Source of the DNA: Streptomyces sp. NBC_01232
Lineage (GTDB): Bacteria; Actinomycetota; Actinomycetes; Streptomycetales; Streptomycetaceae
Direction: 5' to 3'
DNA: 64,000 nucleotides
Assembly (NCBI RefSeq): GCF_035989885.1
Contig: NZ_CP108518.1
Coordinates: forward strand, 5,075,001 to 5,139,000
The position numbers were made by a program, and so were the translations under genes. Positions 26,195-35,698 of this stretch are shown in pieces. How positions within the stretch are numbered: position 1 is the first letter of the stretch; every line of letters begins with the position of its first letter. The notes under the pieces are model-generated. The model saw only the letters and a list, made by a program, of their open reading frames with translations. It was not told where the DNA came from and searched no databases.

Positions 26195-26328
26195 GGCGCG
26201 GCGGCGTTCCCGGGGCTCCGCCCCGGACCCCGCGCCTCAAACGCCGGCGGGGCTGGAAATGCGGGGCCGGGAGCGCGGGGCGCCTCAAACGCTGGCGGGG
26301 CTGGAAATGCGGGGCCGGGAGCGCGGGG
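26195..26328. repeat. Dispersed intergenic repeat, copy B, with 48-bp tandem duplication
   Basis: Hairpin CCGGGGCTCCGCCCCGG is followed by CCCCGCGCCTCAAACGCCGG. From 26233 a 48-bp unit (CGCCTCAAACGC...GCGCGGGG) is repeated directly at 26281-26328 with a single mismatch. It follows the DUF6350 gene; nothing else was found between 26182 and 26410. Confidence 0.9.
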
Positions 26329-26423
26329 CCGAAGTTTCGGCAAGGGCGACCGAAGTCAGTACCTGGTCGAGCGCATGTCCGATCGCGGTGGCCCGGGACG
26401 GCGGAGATCTTAGGATCGGCGGC

Positions 26424-27161
26424 ATGGCAACGCGACTTGTGCAGATCAATATGAAGGCTCAGGACGACTCGGCACTCGGCCGGTTCTGGGCGGAGGCACT
26501 CGGCTGGGGGGTCGACAGCGAGGGTCCCGGCGTGACCAACCTCGAACCCGCGGGCTTTGCCTACCCCGACCCCGTGGCCGTTTGCATCGACATCATCGCC
26601 CGCCCGGAGATCAAAACGGTCAAGAACCGTGTGCACCTCGATCTGGCCACCACCTCGACCGCCCATCAGGCGGAGTTGGTCGCGCGCTTGACGGATCTCG
26701 GCGCGACGCTCGCCGACGTGGGGCAGGGCGACGTCCCCTGGACGGTCATGGCCGACCCGGAAGGCAACGAGTTCTGCGTCCTGGAGCCCCGGCCGGTCTA
26801 CCGGGACACCGGGCCGATCGCCGCGGTGGTGGTCGACTGCGCCGACCCGCGGGGGATGGCCCGGTTCTGGGGCCAGGCGATGGACTGGACGCTGCACGAG
26901 GTCGCCGACGACCACGCGACCATGCGCTCCGCCAAGGGTGTCGGCCCCTACCTGGAGTTCCTCCGCACTCCCGACATCAAGAGCGGGTGGAACCGCGTCC
27001 ACCTCGACGTCCGCCCCTACGCCGGTGACGATCCGGCCGCAGAGGCGGCCCGGCTGCGCGCCCTGGGCGCCACCGACCCCGACTTCGATCGGTCCGCCAT
27101 CTCCTGGACGATTCTGGCGGATCCGGAAGGCAACGAGTTCTGCCTCCTGGCGCCTCGCTGA
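26424..27161 (+). CDS. VOC-family protein with two glyoxalase domains
   Basis: 245 aa built from two homologous halves (about 1-120 and 128-245). Each half begins with a strand leading to an A-x-FW segment (ALGRFWAEALGW; GMARFWGQAMDW) and ends with DPEGNEFC (ADPEGNEFCVLEPR and ADPEGNEFCLLAPR). This is the bidomain glyoxalase/bleomycin-resistance/dioxygenase-like fold common in Streptomyces, usually without known substrate. TAGGAT (26411-26416) sits 7 nt before the ATG, so the transcript may be leaderless. Confidence 0.88.
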   Translation: MATRLVQINMKAQDDSALGRFWAEALGWGVDSEGPGVTNLEPAGFAYPDPVAVCIDIIARPEIKTVKNRVHLDLATTSTAHQAELVARLTDLGATLADVGQGDVPWTVMADPEGNEFCVLEPRPVYRDTGPIAAVVVDCADPRGMARFWGQAMDWTLHEVADDHATMRSAKGVGPYLEFLRTPDIKSGWNRVHLDVRPYAGDDPAAEAARLRALGATDPDFDRSAISWTILADPEGNEFCLLAPR

Positions 27162-27177
27162 ATCCTGAGCAACCCCT

Positions 27178-27201
27178 GGCCGGCCCCTCTTGGGGCCGGC
27201 C
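27178..27201. terminator. Bidirectional hairpin between convergent genes
   Basis: GGCCGGCCCC (27178-27187) pairs with GGGGCCGGCC (27192-27201) around TCTT, 16 nt after the VOC stop. Confidence 0.8.
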
Positions 27202-27298
27202 GACATCCGGGGCCCGCGTTCGGTGGCGCGGGTGCGAACAGGCTTCGCCGATGCAACGGCACGGGCCTCAGGAGCCTCAAGGGCCCCCGGGCTTCGGT

Positions 27299-27883
27299 CT
27301 ACTGGCGGACCTTCAGGACGCTGCCCACCAGGTTGTCCGGGAGGAGGGTGTTGCACTGCAGCTGCGCCGTCTGGGTGAGGGCGTCGTCGCGGCAGACGTA
27401 GAAGTCCTTGTAGGCGATCTGCACGGCGTACGAGCTCATCGCCAGCAGGATCGCCAGTGAGGCCATGACCAGGCCGATCACCGCCGCCGTGCGCTGGGGG
27501 CGGGCGGCGGCGCCCATGGCGTCCAGGCCGCCCGTTGCGGCGGGGGCACCGGTGGCGGTCGCCGGGGCGGGCTTGCCGCGCAGTGCGGTGATCCCCCAGT
27601 AGAGGGCGAGCGCCCCGAGCAGCAGCCCGACCGACGGGATCTCGAAGATCCCGAAGAAGAAGCCCCACATGCCGGCCAGCAGCGCGTAACGGGCGCGGCG
27701 CTGGATCGGGTCCGTCGGGTCCCAGCGCGCCGGGCCGCGCTGCCCGTCCGAGTCCTTCGGGCCGTCGCCGTTCCCGCCGTCTCCACCGCTGCGCGGCTGC
27801 CACGGCTGGTCGGGCCGGCCTTCCGGCGGAGCCGCGAAGGGGTTGTCGTCGGTGGGGGAGTCGGGCTGACGGCGGTCCGGCAT
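27299..27883 (-). CDS. Membrane protein of DUF4190-like layout
   Basis: 194 aa. A hydrophilic Pro/Gly/Asp-rich first part (1-60) precedes paired membrane segments: ALLAGMWGFFFGIFEIPSVGLLLGALALYWGI and AAVIGLVMASLAILLAMSSYAV. The pattern, a GxWGF/F-x-LGxxALYWGI hairpin, is common in Streptomyces proteins adjacent to purN. Two Cys in the outer C-terminal part (VCRDDALTQTAQLQC) could form a disulfide. It is divergent from purN. No function can be assigned. Confidence 0.75.
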   Translation of the reverse strand: MPDRRQPDSPTDDNPFAAPPEGRPDQPWQPRSGGDGGNGDGPKDSDGQRGPARWDPTDPIQRRARYALLAGMWGFFFGIFEIPSVGLLLGALALYWGITALRGKPAPATATGAPAATGGLDAMGAAARPQRTAAVIGLVMASLAILLAMSSYAVQIAYKDFYVCRDDALTQTAQLQCNTLLPDNLVGSVLKVRQ

Positions 27884-28127
27884 CGGGTGTGTTTCTTCCC
27901 CTGTGTCATGGGCATCGCGAGGACGCCGTGGCGAGGTGAGGCCTGTTCGCGGCCTGTACGCCTGACGCTACCGCCCGGTCGTCCCCCCGTCCCTCGGGGG
28001 CTGTCCGGTGTACCGGTATCGTTGCAGGCGGTCGGTGGCTTCGTACGGTTCCCCATATATCGGTACCCCGAAGTTTCGTATGACCATACAAAGACGAACA
28101 CCGCAATTCCGCGAGAAAGGGCCTCCC

Positions 28128-28751
28128 ATGGCCGCCTCCCGCCTGGTCGTGCTGGTCTCCGGTTCCGGCACCAACCTCCAGGCCCTGCTCGATGCCATCG
28201 ACGCCCACCCCGGCGGATCCGAGGGCTTCGGTGCCGAAGTCGTCGCCGTGGGGGCCGACCGCGAGAACATCGCAGGCCTGGAGCGGGCGCAGAAGGCCGG
28301 GATTCCGACCTTCGTCCGCCCGGTCAAGGACTACGGGACCCGTGCGGAGTGGGACGTCGCCCTCACCGAGGCGACCGACGCGTTCGCGCCGGACCTGGTG
28401 GTGTCCGCCGGGTTCATGAAGATCGTGGGCAAGGTGTTCATCGACCGCTTCGGCGGCCGGTTCATCAACACCCACCCCGCCCTCCTCCCCGCCTTCCCGG
28501 GCGCGCACGGCGTCAGGGACGCCCTCGCGTACGGCGCGAAGGTCACCGGCTGCACGGTCCACTTCGTGGACAGTGGCGTGGACACCGGTCCGATCATCGC
28601 CCAGGGTGTGGTCGAGGTCCGGGACGAGGACGACGAAGCCGCTCTCCATGAGCGCATCAAGGAAGTCGAGCGCCAGTTGCTCGTCGATGTCGTGGGGCGC
28701 CTGGCCCGGCACGGCTACCGCATTGAGGGACGAAAGGTAACAATCCAGTGA
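28128..28751 (+). CDS. purN: Phosphoribosylglycinamide formyltransferase
   Basis: 207 aa. It transfers a formyl group from 10-formyl-THF to GAR in step three of purine synthesis. [21 protein letters not shown] is the phosphate-binding start; the catalytic Asn-His-Asp region reads [14 protein letters not shown], then [19 protein letters not shown]. The ATG at 28128 follows GAGAAAGGG; the longer frame to 28008 is unsupported. It overlaps purH by 4 nt (GTGA). The 244 nt upstream show no purine or ZTP riboswitch. Confidence 0.97.
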   Translation: MAASRLVVLVSGSGTNLQALLDAIDAHPGGSEGFGAEVVAVGADRENIAGLERAQKAGIPTFVRPVKDYGTRAEWDVALTEATDAFAPDLVVSAGFMKIVGKVFIDRFGGRFINTHPALLPAFPGAHGVRDALAYGAKVTGCTVHFVDSGVDTGPIIAQGVVEVRDEDDEAALHERIKEVERQLLVDVVGRLARHGYRIEGRKVTIQ

Positions 28752-30352
28752 CCGCCGCAGACACCGCAGCGAGCAACGACCCGACCACGAACCAGCGGCC
28801 GATCCGGCGTGCGCTCATCAGCGTCTACGACAAGACGGGACTGGAAGAGCTGGCCCGCGGGCTGCACGAGGCGGGCGTCGCGCTCGTCTCCACCGGTTCC
28901 ACCGCGTCGAGGATCGCCGCCACCGGGGTGCCCGTCACCAAGGTGGAGGAGCTGACCGGCTTCCCCGAGTGCCTGGACGGCCGGGTCAAGACCCTGCACC
29001 CGCGCGTGCACGCCGGCATCCTCGCCGACCTGCGCCTGGAGGACCACCGCAACCAGCTCGCCGAGCTGGGCGTCGAGCCCTTCGACCTGGTGATCGTCAA
29101 CCTCTACCCCTTCCTGGCGACCGTCCAGTCGGGTGCCACCCCGGACGAGTGTGTGGAGCAGATCGACATCGGCGGCCCGTCGATGGTCCGCGCCGCCGCC
29201 AAGAACCACCCCTCCGTCGCGGTCGTCACCAGCCCGGCCCGCTACGCCGACGTCATCGCGGCGGCCCAGGGCGGCGGCTTCGACCTCACCGCCCGCAAGC
29301 GGCTCGCGGCCGAGGCCTTCCAGCACACCGCCGCCTACGACGTGGCCGTGGCCTCCTGGTTCACGAACGCGTACGCCCCGGAAGCCTCCGAGGACGACGC
29401 CGCGGCGCTGCCCGAGTTCCTGGCCGGCGCCTGGGAGCGCAAGTCGACCCTGCGCTACGGCGAGAACCCGCACCAGGCCGCCGCCCTCTACACGGACGGG
29501 CAGCCGGGCGGGCTCGCGAACGCGGAGCAGCTGCACGGCAAGGAGATGTCCTTCAACAACTACGTGGACACCGAGGCCGCGCGCCGCGCCGCCTACGACC
29601 ACGAAGAGCCCTGCGTCGCGATCATCAAGCACGCCAACCCGTGCGGCATCGCGGTCGGCGCGGACGTCGCCGCCGCCCACCGCAAGGCGCACGCCTGCGA
29701 CCCGCTGTCGGCCTTCGGCGGCGTCATCGCCGTCAACCGCCCGGTGACCGTCGAGCTCGCCGAGCAGGTCGCGGAGATCTTCACCGAGGTCATCGCCGCC
29801 CCCGCCTACGAGGACGGCGCGGTCGAGGTCCTGGCGAAGAAGAAGAACATCCGCGTCCTGAAGGTGGACGGCACCCCGCACCAGCCGGGCGACCTCAAGC
29901 CCGTTTCGGGCGGCGTCCTGCTCCAGCAGAGTGACGTCTTCCAGGCCGAGGGCGACGACCCGAAGAACTGGACGCTCGCCACCGGCGACGCCCTGTCCCC
30001 GGCGGAGCTCGCCGAGCTGGCGTTCGCGTGGAAGGCCTGCCGGGCCGTCAAGTCCAACGCGATCCTGCTCGCCAAGGACGGCGCCTCGGTCGGCGTCGGC
30101 ATGGGCCAGGTCAACCGCGTGGACTCGGCGAAGCTCGCGGTCGAGCGGGCGGGCGCCGAGCGCGCGCAGGGCTCGTACGCCGCTTCCGACGCCTTCTTCC
30201 CGTTCCCGGACGGGCTGGAGATCCTGACGGCCGCGGGCATCAAGGCCGTGGTCCAGCCGGGTGGTTCGGTCCGTGACGAGCTGGTCGTCGAGGCCGCGCA
30301 GAAGGCGGGCGTGACCATGTACTTCACCGGCACCCGGCACTTCTTCCACTGA
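28748..30352 (+). CDS. purH: Bifunctional AICAR transformylase / IMP cyclohydrolase
   Basis: 534 aa, full length, GTG start. The N-terminal MGS-like cyclohydrolase domain shows [20 protein letters not shown] and [16 protein letters not shown]. The transformylase part carries [26 protein letters not shown] and [20 protein letters not shown]. It performs the last two steps to IMP, using 10-formyl-THF that FolD (nearby) and SHMT (farther on) help supply. Translation is coupled to purN. Confidence 0.98.
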   Translation: MTAADTAASNDPTTNQRPIRRALISVYDKTGLEELARGLHEAGVALVSTGSTASRIAATGVPVTKVEELTGFPECLDGRVKTLHPRVHAGILADLRLEDHRNQLAELGVEPFDLVIVNLYPFLATVQSGATPDECVEQIDIGGPSMVRAAAKNHPSVAVVTSPARYADVIAAAQGGGFDLTARKRLAAEAFQHTAAYDVAVASWFTNAYAPEASEDDAAALPEFLAGAWERKSTLRYGENPHQAAALYTDGQPGGLANAEQLHGKEMSFNNYVDTEAARRAAYDHEEPCVAIIKHANPCGIAVGADVAAAHRKAHACDPLSAFGGVIAVNRPVTVELAEQVAEIFTEVIAAPAYEDGAVEVLAKKKNIRVLKVDGTPHQPGDLKPVSGGVLLQQSDVFQAEGDDPKNWTLATGDALSPAELAELAFAWKACRAVKSNAILLAKDGASVGVGMGQVNRVDSAKLAVERAGAERAQGSYAASDAFFPFPDGLEILTAAGIKAVVQPGGSVRDELVVEAAQKAGVTMYFTGTRHFFH

Positions 30353-30367
30353 GCCGCGGCTCCCCGA

Positions 30368-30415
30368 CACGGCGAAGGCCGCGATCCGCACCAGCGGGTC
30401 GCGGCCTTCGCCGTG
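30368..30415. terminator. Bidirectional terminator after purH
   Basis: A 17-bp perfect stem (30368-30384 with 30399-30415) flanked by an A/T-poor context, lying between the convergent purH and membrane protein genes. Confidence 0.88.
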
Positions 30416-30434
30416 TGCTGCGGACGGCGGCGGG

Positions 30435-31097
30435 TCAGTACTGGGGGCGCTTGAAGTAGTCCCCAGCCTTCGCGAGGCCGATGAGGATCGTGAGGCCGAG
30501 GGCGAGGGAGATCACGGACGGCAGCAGGACGATGGCGGTGGGTCCGCCCGAGGACTGCTCGCTCGCGCCGAGGGCCGCCACGTTGACGAGCAGGCCGAGG
30601 CCGGCGAAGAGGGTCTGCAGCGAGCCGTAGACGATGCCGGACACGCGCACGCCGTTGCGGCCCTTGCCCATCTTGACCGCCGTCAGGAACGGCCACAGGG
30701 CCAGTCCGATCACGAAGAGGCCGCCGATGACGAAGCCGATGCTGGCGGCCGCTCCCACCTCCTGCGCCGAGGAGCTGGAGGACTCGGAGAAGATGGCGCC
30801 GAAGAAGGCGCCGATGACGATGATGACCAGACCCGCCAGACCCTGCAGGCCGCCCAGGATGAAGAGGATGACCCTGGCCGCCTTCGCGCCGCCGGGCATC
30901 TCCATGTGGGGGCCGGGGTATCCGCCGGGACCGCCCGGGTAGCCGGCGGGTGCGCCGGGGTAGGCCTGCGGTGCCTGCTGCGGGTACGCGTACCCGCCCT
31001 GCGGCGGGACGCCCTGCGGGGCCTGCTGGGGGTAGCCGTAGCCGGGCTGGCCCTGCGGCTGCTGTCCGTACGGATTGTGCGGGTCGCCGAAACTCAT
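30435..31097 (-). CDS. Membrane protein with Pro/Gln/Tyr-rich N-terminus
   Basis: 220 aa. The N-terminal third is low complexity (repeated YPQQAPQ and PQGQPGYG units), followed by about four membrane segments such as VILFILGGLQGLAGLVIIVIGAFFG and SIGFVIGGLFVIGLALWPFLTAV. CGGAGGAAC lies about 10 nt before the ATG at 31097, which is why the longer frame to 31259 is not used. Such proteins are abundant in Streptomyces and have no clear function. Confidence 0.75.
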   Translation of the reverse strand: MSFGDPHNPYGQQPQGQPGYGYPQQAPQGVPPQGGYAYPQQAPQAYPGAPAGYPGGPGGYPGPHMEMPGGAKAARVILFILGGLQGLAGLVIIVIGAFFGAIFSESSSSSAQEVGAAASIGFVIGGLFVIGLALWPFLTAVKMGKGRNGVRVSGIVYGSLQTLFAGLGLLVNVAALGASEQSSGGPTAIVLLPSVISLALGLTILIGLAKAGDYFKRPQY

Positions 31098-31240
31098 CTG
31101 GGGTGTTCCTCCGTGGAAATGCGGGGACGCACGGCAATGAGCGCGGAGGTATCCTGCACGGTGCGGTCCGCCCCCCGGCACTGCCCGCGGTACATCAGTC
31201 GTTTCATCGTCGTCCGACCGATGATGCCTTGTCCAGCCGG

Positions 31241-31273
31241 TTGACATATGACCGGTCACTTGTTGTGCAAGTG
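31241..31273 (+). promoter_or_regulatory. Putative folD promoter/operator
   Basis: TTGACA (31241-31246) resembles a -35 element. It is directly followed by the palindrome TGACCGGTCA (31249-31258) and the inverted repeat CACTTG-N5-CAAGTG (31257-31273). folD starts 70 nt downstream. The matching -10 is weak (TGTGCA at 17 bp), so this is tentative. Confidence 0.35.
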
Positions 31274-31342
31274 CAATGAACCCTGTGGTCCTGCGAGCAC
31301 CTTGACTGGAACCAGGGCCACCTCATCCGGGAGGATGGGGTC

Positions 31343-32203
31343 ATGACTGCCCAGATTCTCGATGGCAAGGCCACCGCCGCCGCGATCAAGTCCGAACTGA
31401 CCGCCCGTGTGGCGGCCCTGAAGGCCCGGGGCATCACCCCCGGCCTCGGCACCCTGCTGGTCGGTGACGATCCGGGCAGCCGCTGGTACGTCAACGGCAA
31501 GCACAAGGACTGCGCCGAGGTCGGCATCGCCTCCATCCAGCGCGAACTGCCCGGTACGGCCTCCCAGGAGGACATCGAGGCGGTCGTGCGGGAGCTCAAC
31601 GCCGACCCGCACTGCACCGGCTACATCGTCCAACTCCCGCTCCCCAAGGGCATCGACACCAACCGGGTCCTGGAGCTGATGGATCCGCTGAAGGACGCCG
31701 ACGGCCTGCACCCCATGTCGCTGGGCCGGCTGGTCCTGAACGAGCCGGGCCCGCTGCCCTGCACCCCGTACGGGATCGTCGAACTGCTGCGCCACCACGA
31801 CGTCGCCATCAACGGCGCGCACGTCGTGGTCCTCGGACGCGGGATCACCGTCGGGCGCTCCATCGGCCTGCTGCTGACCCGCAAGTCCGAGAACGCCACC
31901 GTGACGCTCTGCCACACCGGTACGCGCGACCTCTCCGGGCTGCTGCGCCAGGCGGACATCATCGTCGCGGCGGCCGGTGTCCCGCACCTGGTCAAGCCGG
32001 AGGACGTGAAGCCGGGCGCGGCCGTGCTCGACGTGGGCGTCAGCCGCGACGGGGACGGGAAGATCGTCGGTGACGTGCACCCCGGCGTGGCCGAGGTGGC
32101 CGCGTGGATCTCGCCGAACCCGGGCGGGGTCGGCCCGATGACCCGGGCCCAGCTGCTCGTCAATGTCGTCGAGGCGGCGGAACGGACGACCAGTGCAGGC
32201 TGA
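31343..32203 (+). CDS. folD: Methylenetetrahydrofolate dehydrogenase / cyclohydrolase
   Basis: 286 aa. It interconverts 5,10-methylene-THF and 10-formyl-THF with NADP. The catalytic Lys region is [19 protein letters not shown], the folate site [10 protein letters not shown], and the nucleotide-binding motif [20 protein letters not shown]. The PDGxxP-like signature is [11 protein letters not shown], close to the usual D-G-x-x-P-x-N-x-G with S in place of N. ATCCGGGAGGATGGGGTC precedes the ATG. It overlaps the DUF3017 gene by 11 nt. Confidence 0.96.
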   Translation: MTAQILDGKATAAAIKSELTARVAALKARGITPGLGTLLVGDDPGSRWYVNGKHKDCAEVGIASIQRELPGTASQEDIEAVVRELNADPHCTGYIVQLPLPKGIDTNRVLELMDPLKDADGLHPMSLGRLVLNEPGPLPCTPYGIVELLRHHDVAINGAHVVVLGRGITVGRSIGLLLTRKSENATVTLCHTGTRDLSGLLRQADIIVAAAGVPHLVKPEDVKPGAAVLDVGVSRDGDGKIVGDVHPGVAEVAAWISPNPGGVGPMTRAQLLVNVVEAAERTTSAG

Positions 32204-32771
32204 ACCGGACGCGGAGAACGCCGCGGGCGGCGGCGCGCCCCGGACGAACGGCACCCCCGTCGTTCCGGTCGCACCCGTCACGCCCGTGGTACCCGCCACG
32301 CCCGTCGTGCCCCCCGCGCAGGCCGGTCCCGATGCGCAGGCCGGTCCCGACGCCGCCGGTCCTGCCGGTCTCGGGGCGGAGGCGGCCAGGTCCCGGCGCT
32401 TCCCGTCGGTCACCCGGGACACCGCCCGGCCCGAGGGCAGCGGCCGTGCCGTCCCCGGCGCCGTGTCCACGCCGGCCCGTCAGTGGCCGATGCTCAGCGT
32501 GCTCGCCGCGACCGCGGTCGGGCTGCTGATCACGGCGTTCGGGCAGCCGCGGGTCGGCTGCCTGTTCATCGGCGTGGCCCTGATCGCGGCTTCGGTGATG
32601 CGGCGCGTGCTGCCCTCGGTGGGGATGCTCGCTGTCCGCTCCCGCTTCACGGACTTGATCACGTACGGGCTGCTGGGCGTGGCGATCACCCTGCTCGCGC
32701 TGGTGATGGAGCCCTATCCGTGGCTGGAGATCCCGTTCCTGGAGAGCGCGGTCCGCTTCACCGTGAGGTGA
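32193..32771 (+). CDS. DUF3017 membrane protein
   Basis: 192 aa from GTG 32193, which lies inside the folD 3' end. The first half is Pro/Ala/Gly/Val low complexity ([19 protein letters not shown]), the second half has three membrane segments: [36 protein letters not shown] and [19 protein letters not shown]. Coupled to folD in many actinobacteria; role unknown. Its 3' end overlaps the convergent LysR gene by 14 nt. Confidence 0.8.
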   Translation: MQAEPDAENAAGGGAPRTNGTPVVPVAPVTPVVPATPVVPPAQAGPDAQAGPDAAGPAGLGAEAARSRRFPSVTRDTARPEGSGRAVPGAVSTPARQWPMLSVLAATAVGLLITAFGQPRVGCLFIGVALIAASVMRRVLPSVGMLAVRSRFTDLITYGLLGVAITLLALVMEPYPWLEIPFLESAVRFTVR

Positions 32772-33648
32772 CGGCGGTGAGCGCGGCCAGCGTGGCCGCG
32801 ACGGCCGGCCGGGTCTCCGTGCCCGCCCGCACCAGTGCGTCCAGCGTCCGCCCCGGGCCCGGCAGCTCCCGTACGGCGACGCCGGGCGGCGGGGCGTCGC
32901 ACAGCAGTCTCGGCAGGATCGACACGGCATACCCGGTGGACACGAGCCACAGCCCGGACCGCAGGTCCGCGCACTCGTGCGCGATGTGCGGGGTGAACCC
33001 GGCGTTCCGGCAGGCGTGCAGCAGCATCTCGCGGCAGCTGCCCGGAGCCGGGGCCGAGACCCAGGCGCTGTCCCTCAGCGCGGCGAGTCCGTCGCGCTCG
33101 TAGGCCGGCAGCAGTGCCTCGGGCAGTGCCAGACACAGCGGGTCCGCGAAGAGCGGCACCGCGGTGGTCCCGGCCGCGGGCGGGGCGCCGAGCAGCGGGT
33201 AGGCGTAGGTCACGGCCAGGTCCAGGCGGCGCCGGCGCAGCTGCGGCAGGGCCTCCTCCGGGTCGGCCTGCACGATGCGCGGGCGCAGCCGGGGGTGGCG
33301 CAGGGCCAGCTCGGAGAGGAGCGGGGCGGCCACCGTGGCCACTGCGCTCGGGGCGCAGCCGATGGCCAGCTCCCCGCTCAGCTCGGTGTCGAGGGCGCGC
33401 ACCGCGCCCTCGGCCCGCTCCAGGGCGGCGAGCACCGGTTCGCACGCGGCGGCCAGTGCCGCGCCGGCGGGGGTGAGCCGCAGTCCGCGCCCGTCCCGCT
33501 CGACGAGGGCGGCGCCCGCCTCGGCCTCCAGGGCGCGCAGTTGCTGGGAGACGGCGGAGGGGGTCACCCCGTGCAGGTCGGCGACGGCGGTCACCCGGGT
33601 GTGCTCCGCCAGGTCCCGCAGGATGACCATGCGCTTCACATCAAGCAT
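32758..33648 (-). CDS. LysR-family transcriptional regulator
   Basis: 296 aa. The N-terminal winged helix-turn-helix (about 1-60) shows VTAVADLHGVTPSAVSQQLRALEAEAGAALVERDGRGLRLTPAG; the periplasmic-binding-like effector domain follows (about 85-296) with ELAIGCAPSAVATVAAPLLSEL. It is divergent from the SDR gene across 71 nt, and LysR proteins commonly control such a neighbour. The intergenic region has AT-rich ATGAGTTCATCTTAATGATT. Confidence 0.92.
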   Translation of the reverse strand: MLDVKRMVILRDLAEHTRVTAVADLHGVTPSAVSQQLRALEAEAGAALVERDGRGLRLTPAGAALAAACEPVLAALERAEGAVRALDTELSGELAIGCAPSAVATVAAPLLSELALRHPRLRPRIVQADPEEALPQLRRRRLDLAVTYAYPLLGAPPAAGTTAVPLFADPLCLALPEALLPAYERDGLAALRDSAWVSAPAPGSCREMLLHACRNAGFTPHIAHECADLRSGLWLVSTGYAVSILPRLLCDAPPPGVAVRELPGPGRTLDALVRAGTETRPAVAATLAALTAVTSR

Positions 33649-33719
33649 GAGTTCATCTTAATGATTGCTGTAGGAGAGGTAGCTGGACTTCACGATGGCG
33701 GGAGGGCGATGCTCGTGCC

Positions 33720-34379
33720 ATGAACGCGAACGTGAACGTGAACGCGCAGCCGACGACGAAGACGAAAAGGGTCGTACTGATCGGCGCGCACGGAACTCTG
33801 GGCCGGGCGGTCCGCACGGCCCTGTCCGAGCGCGGACACCAGGTCGTCACCGCCTCCCGCACGGGCGCCGACGTCCACGTCGACATCACCGACCCGGAGT
33901 CCATCCGCGCCATGTACGGGCAAGTGGCGCAGCAGGTGGGTGAGATCGACGCGGTGGCGAGCGCGGCCGGCAGCGTGCCGTGGCGCCCGCTCGGCGAACT
34001 GACCACGGACGACATCCGCGACGGCCTCGAAGGCAAGGCCGTCAGCCAGATCGAGCTGGTCCGCCAGGGCATCGCGCACCTGCCCCCGCACGCCTCGTAC
34101 ACGCTGGTCACGGGCATCCTGGCGCGCGAGCCGCTGCTCACCGGCGCGGTGGCCTCCCTCGTCAACGGCGCGGTCGAGGCCTTCGTGCGCGCCGCCGCGA
34201 TCGAACTGCCCGGCCGCCAGCGCATCAACGCCGTCAGTCCCACCGTCTTCGAGGAGTCCCTCGATGCGTACGGGGACACGTTCGCGGGATTCGACGCCGT
34301 GCCGGTCGCCCGCGCCGCGAACGCCTACGTCAAGTCGATCGAGGGGCACCGGACGGGCCAGATCTTCCTGGTCGAATAG
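33720..34379 (+). CDS. Short-chain dehydrogenase/reductase
   Basis: 219 aa, the short SDR form. The cofactor loop is VVLIGAHGTLGRAV (GxxGxxG). The usual NNAG is ASAAG, and the catalytic Tyr-x-x-x-Lys is not obvious: where YxxxK should stand, the sequence reads LVNGAVEAFVRAAAIEL, so the enzyme may belong to the atypical SDR group or lack normal activity. The N-terminus MNANVNVNAQPTTKTK comes from a short DNA repeat. It is probably controlled by the divergent LysR. Confidence 0.82.
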   Translation: MNANVNVNAQPTTKTKRVVLIGAHGTLGRAVRTALSERGHQVVTASRTGADVHVDITDPESIRAMYGQVAQQVGEIDAVASAAGSVPWRPLGELTTDDIRDGLEGKAVSQIELVRQGIAHLPPHASYTLVTGILAREPLLTGAVASLVNGAVEAFVRAAAIELPGRQRINAVSPTVFEESLDAYGDTFAGFDAVPVARAANAYVKSIEGHRTGQIFLVE

Positions 34380-34451
34380 CGGTCCGGGGGCCGTTCGCAC
34401 CTTCGAACCGCGTGCTCCGTGTGCCATGCACCACAGGGACCCGGGGATTAG

Positions 34452-35564
<1,113 letters not shown>

Positions 35565-35598
35565 TCCGGTCGCCCGACCCGATCCGTTCTTCCTCAAG

Positions 35599-35626
35599 GC
35601 CCCGGCGCATTGCGCCGGGGCTTTTT
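35599..35626 (+). terminator. Intrinsic terminator of mdh
   Basis: GCCCCGGCGC (35599-35608) and GCGCCGGGGC (35612-35621) with a 3-nt loop, followed by TTTTT: a textbook rho-independent terminator, rare in this GC-rich window. Confidence 0.97.
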
Positions 35627-35698
35627 GGCGCGAACGAGCCTGTCATGTGCCTGATCACCGTCTTATGGTTTCCCTCCGCACACCGAAAGGGGGATTCG

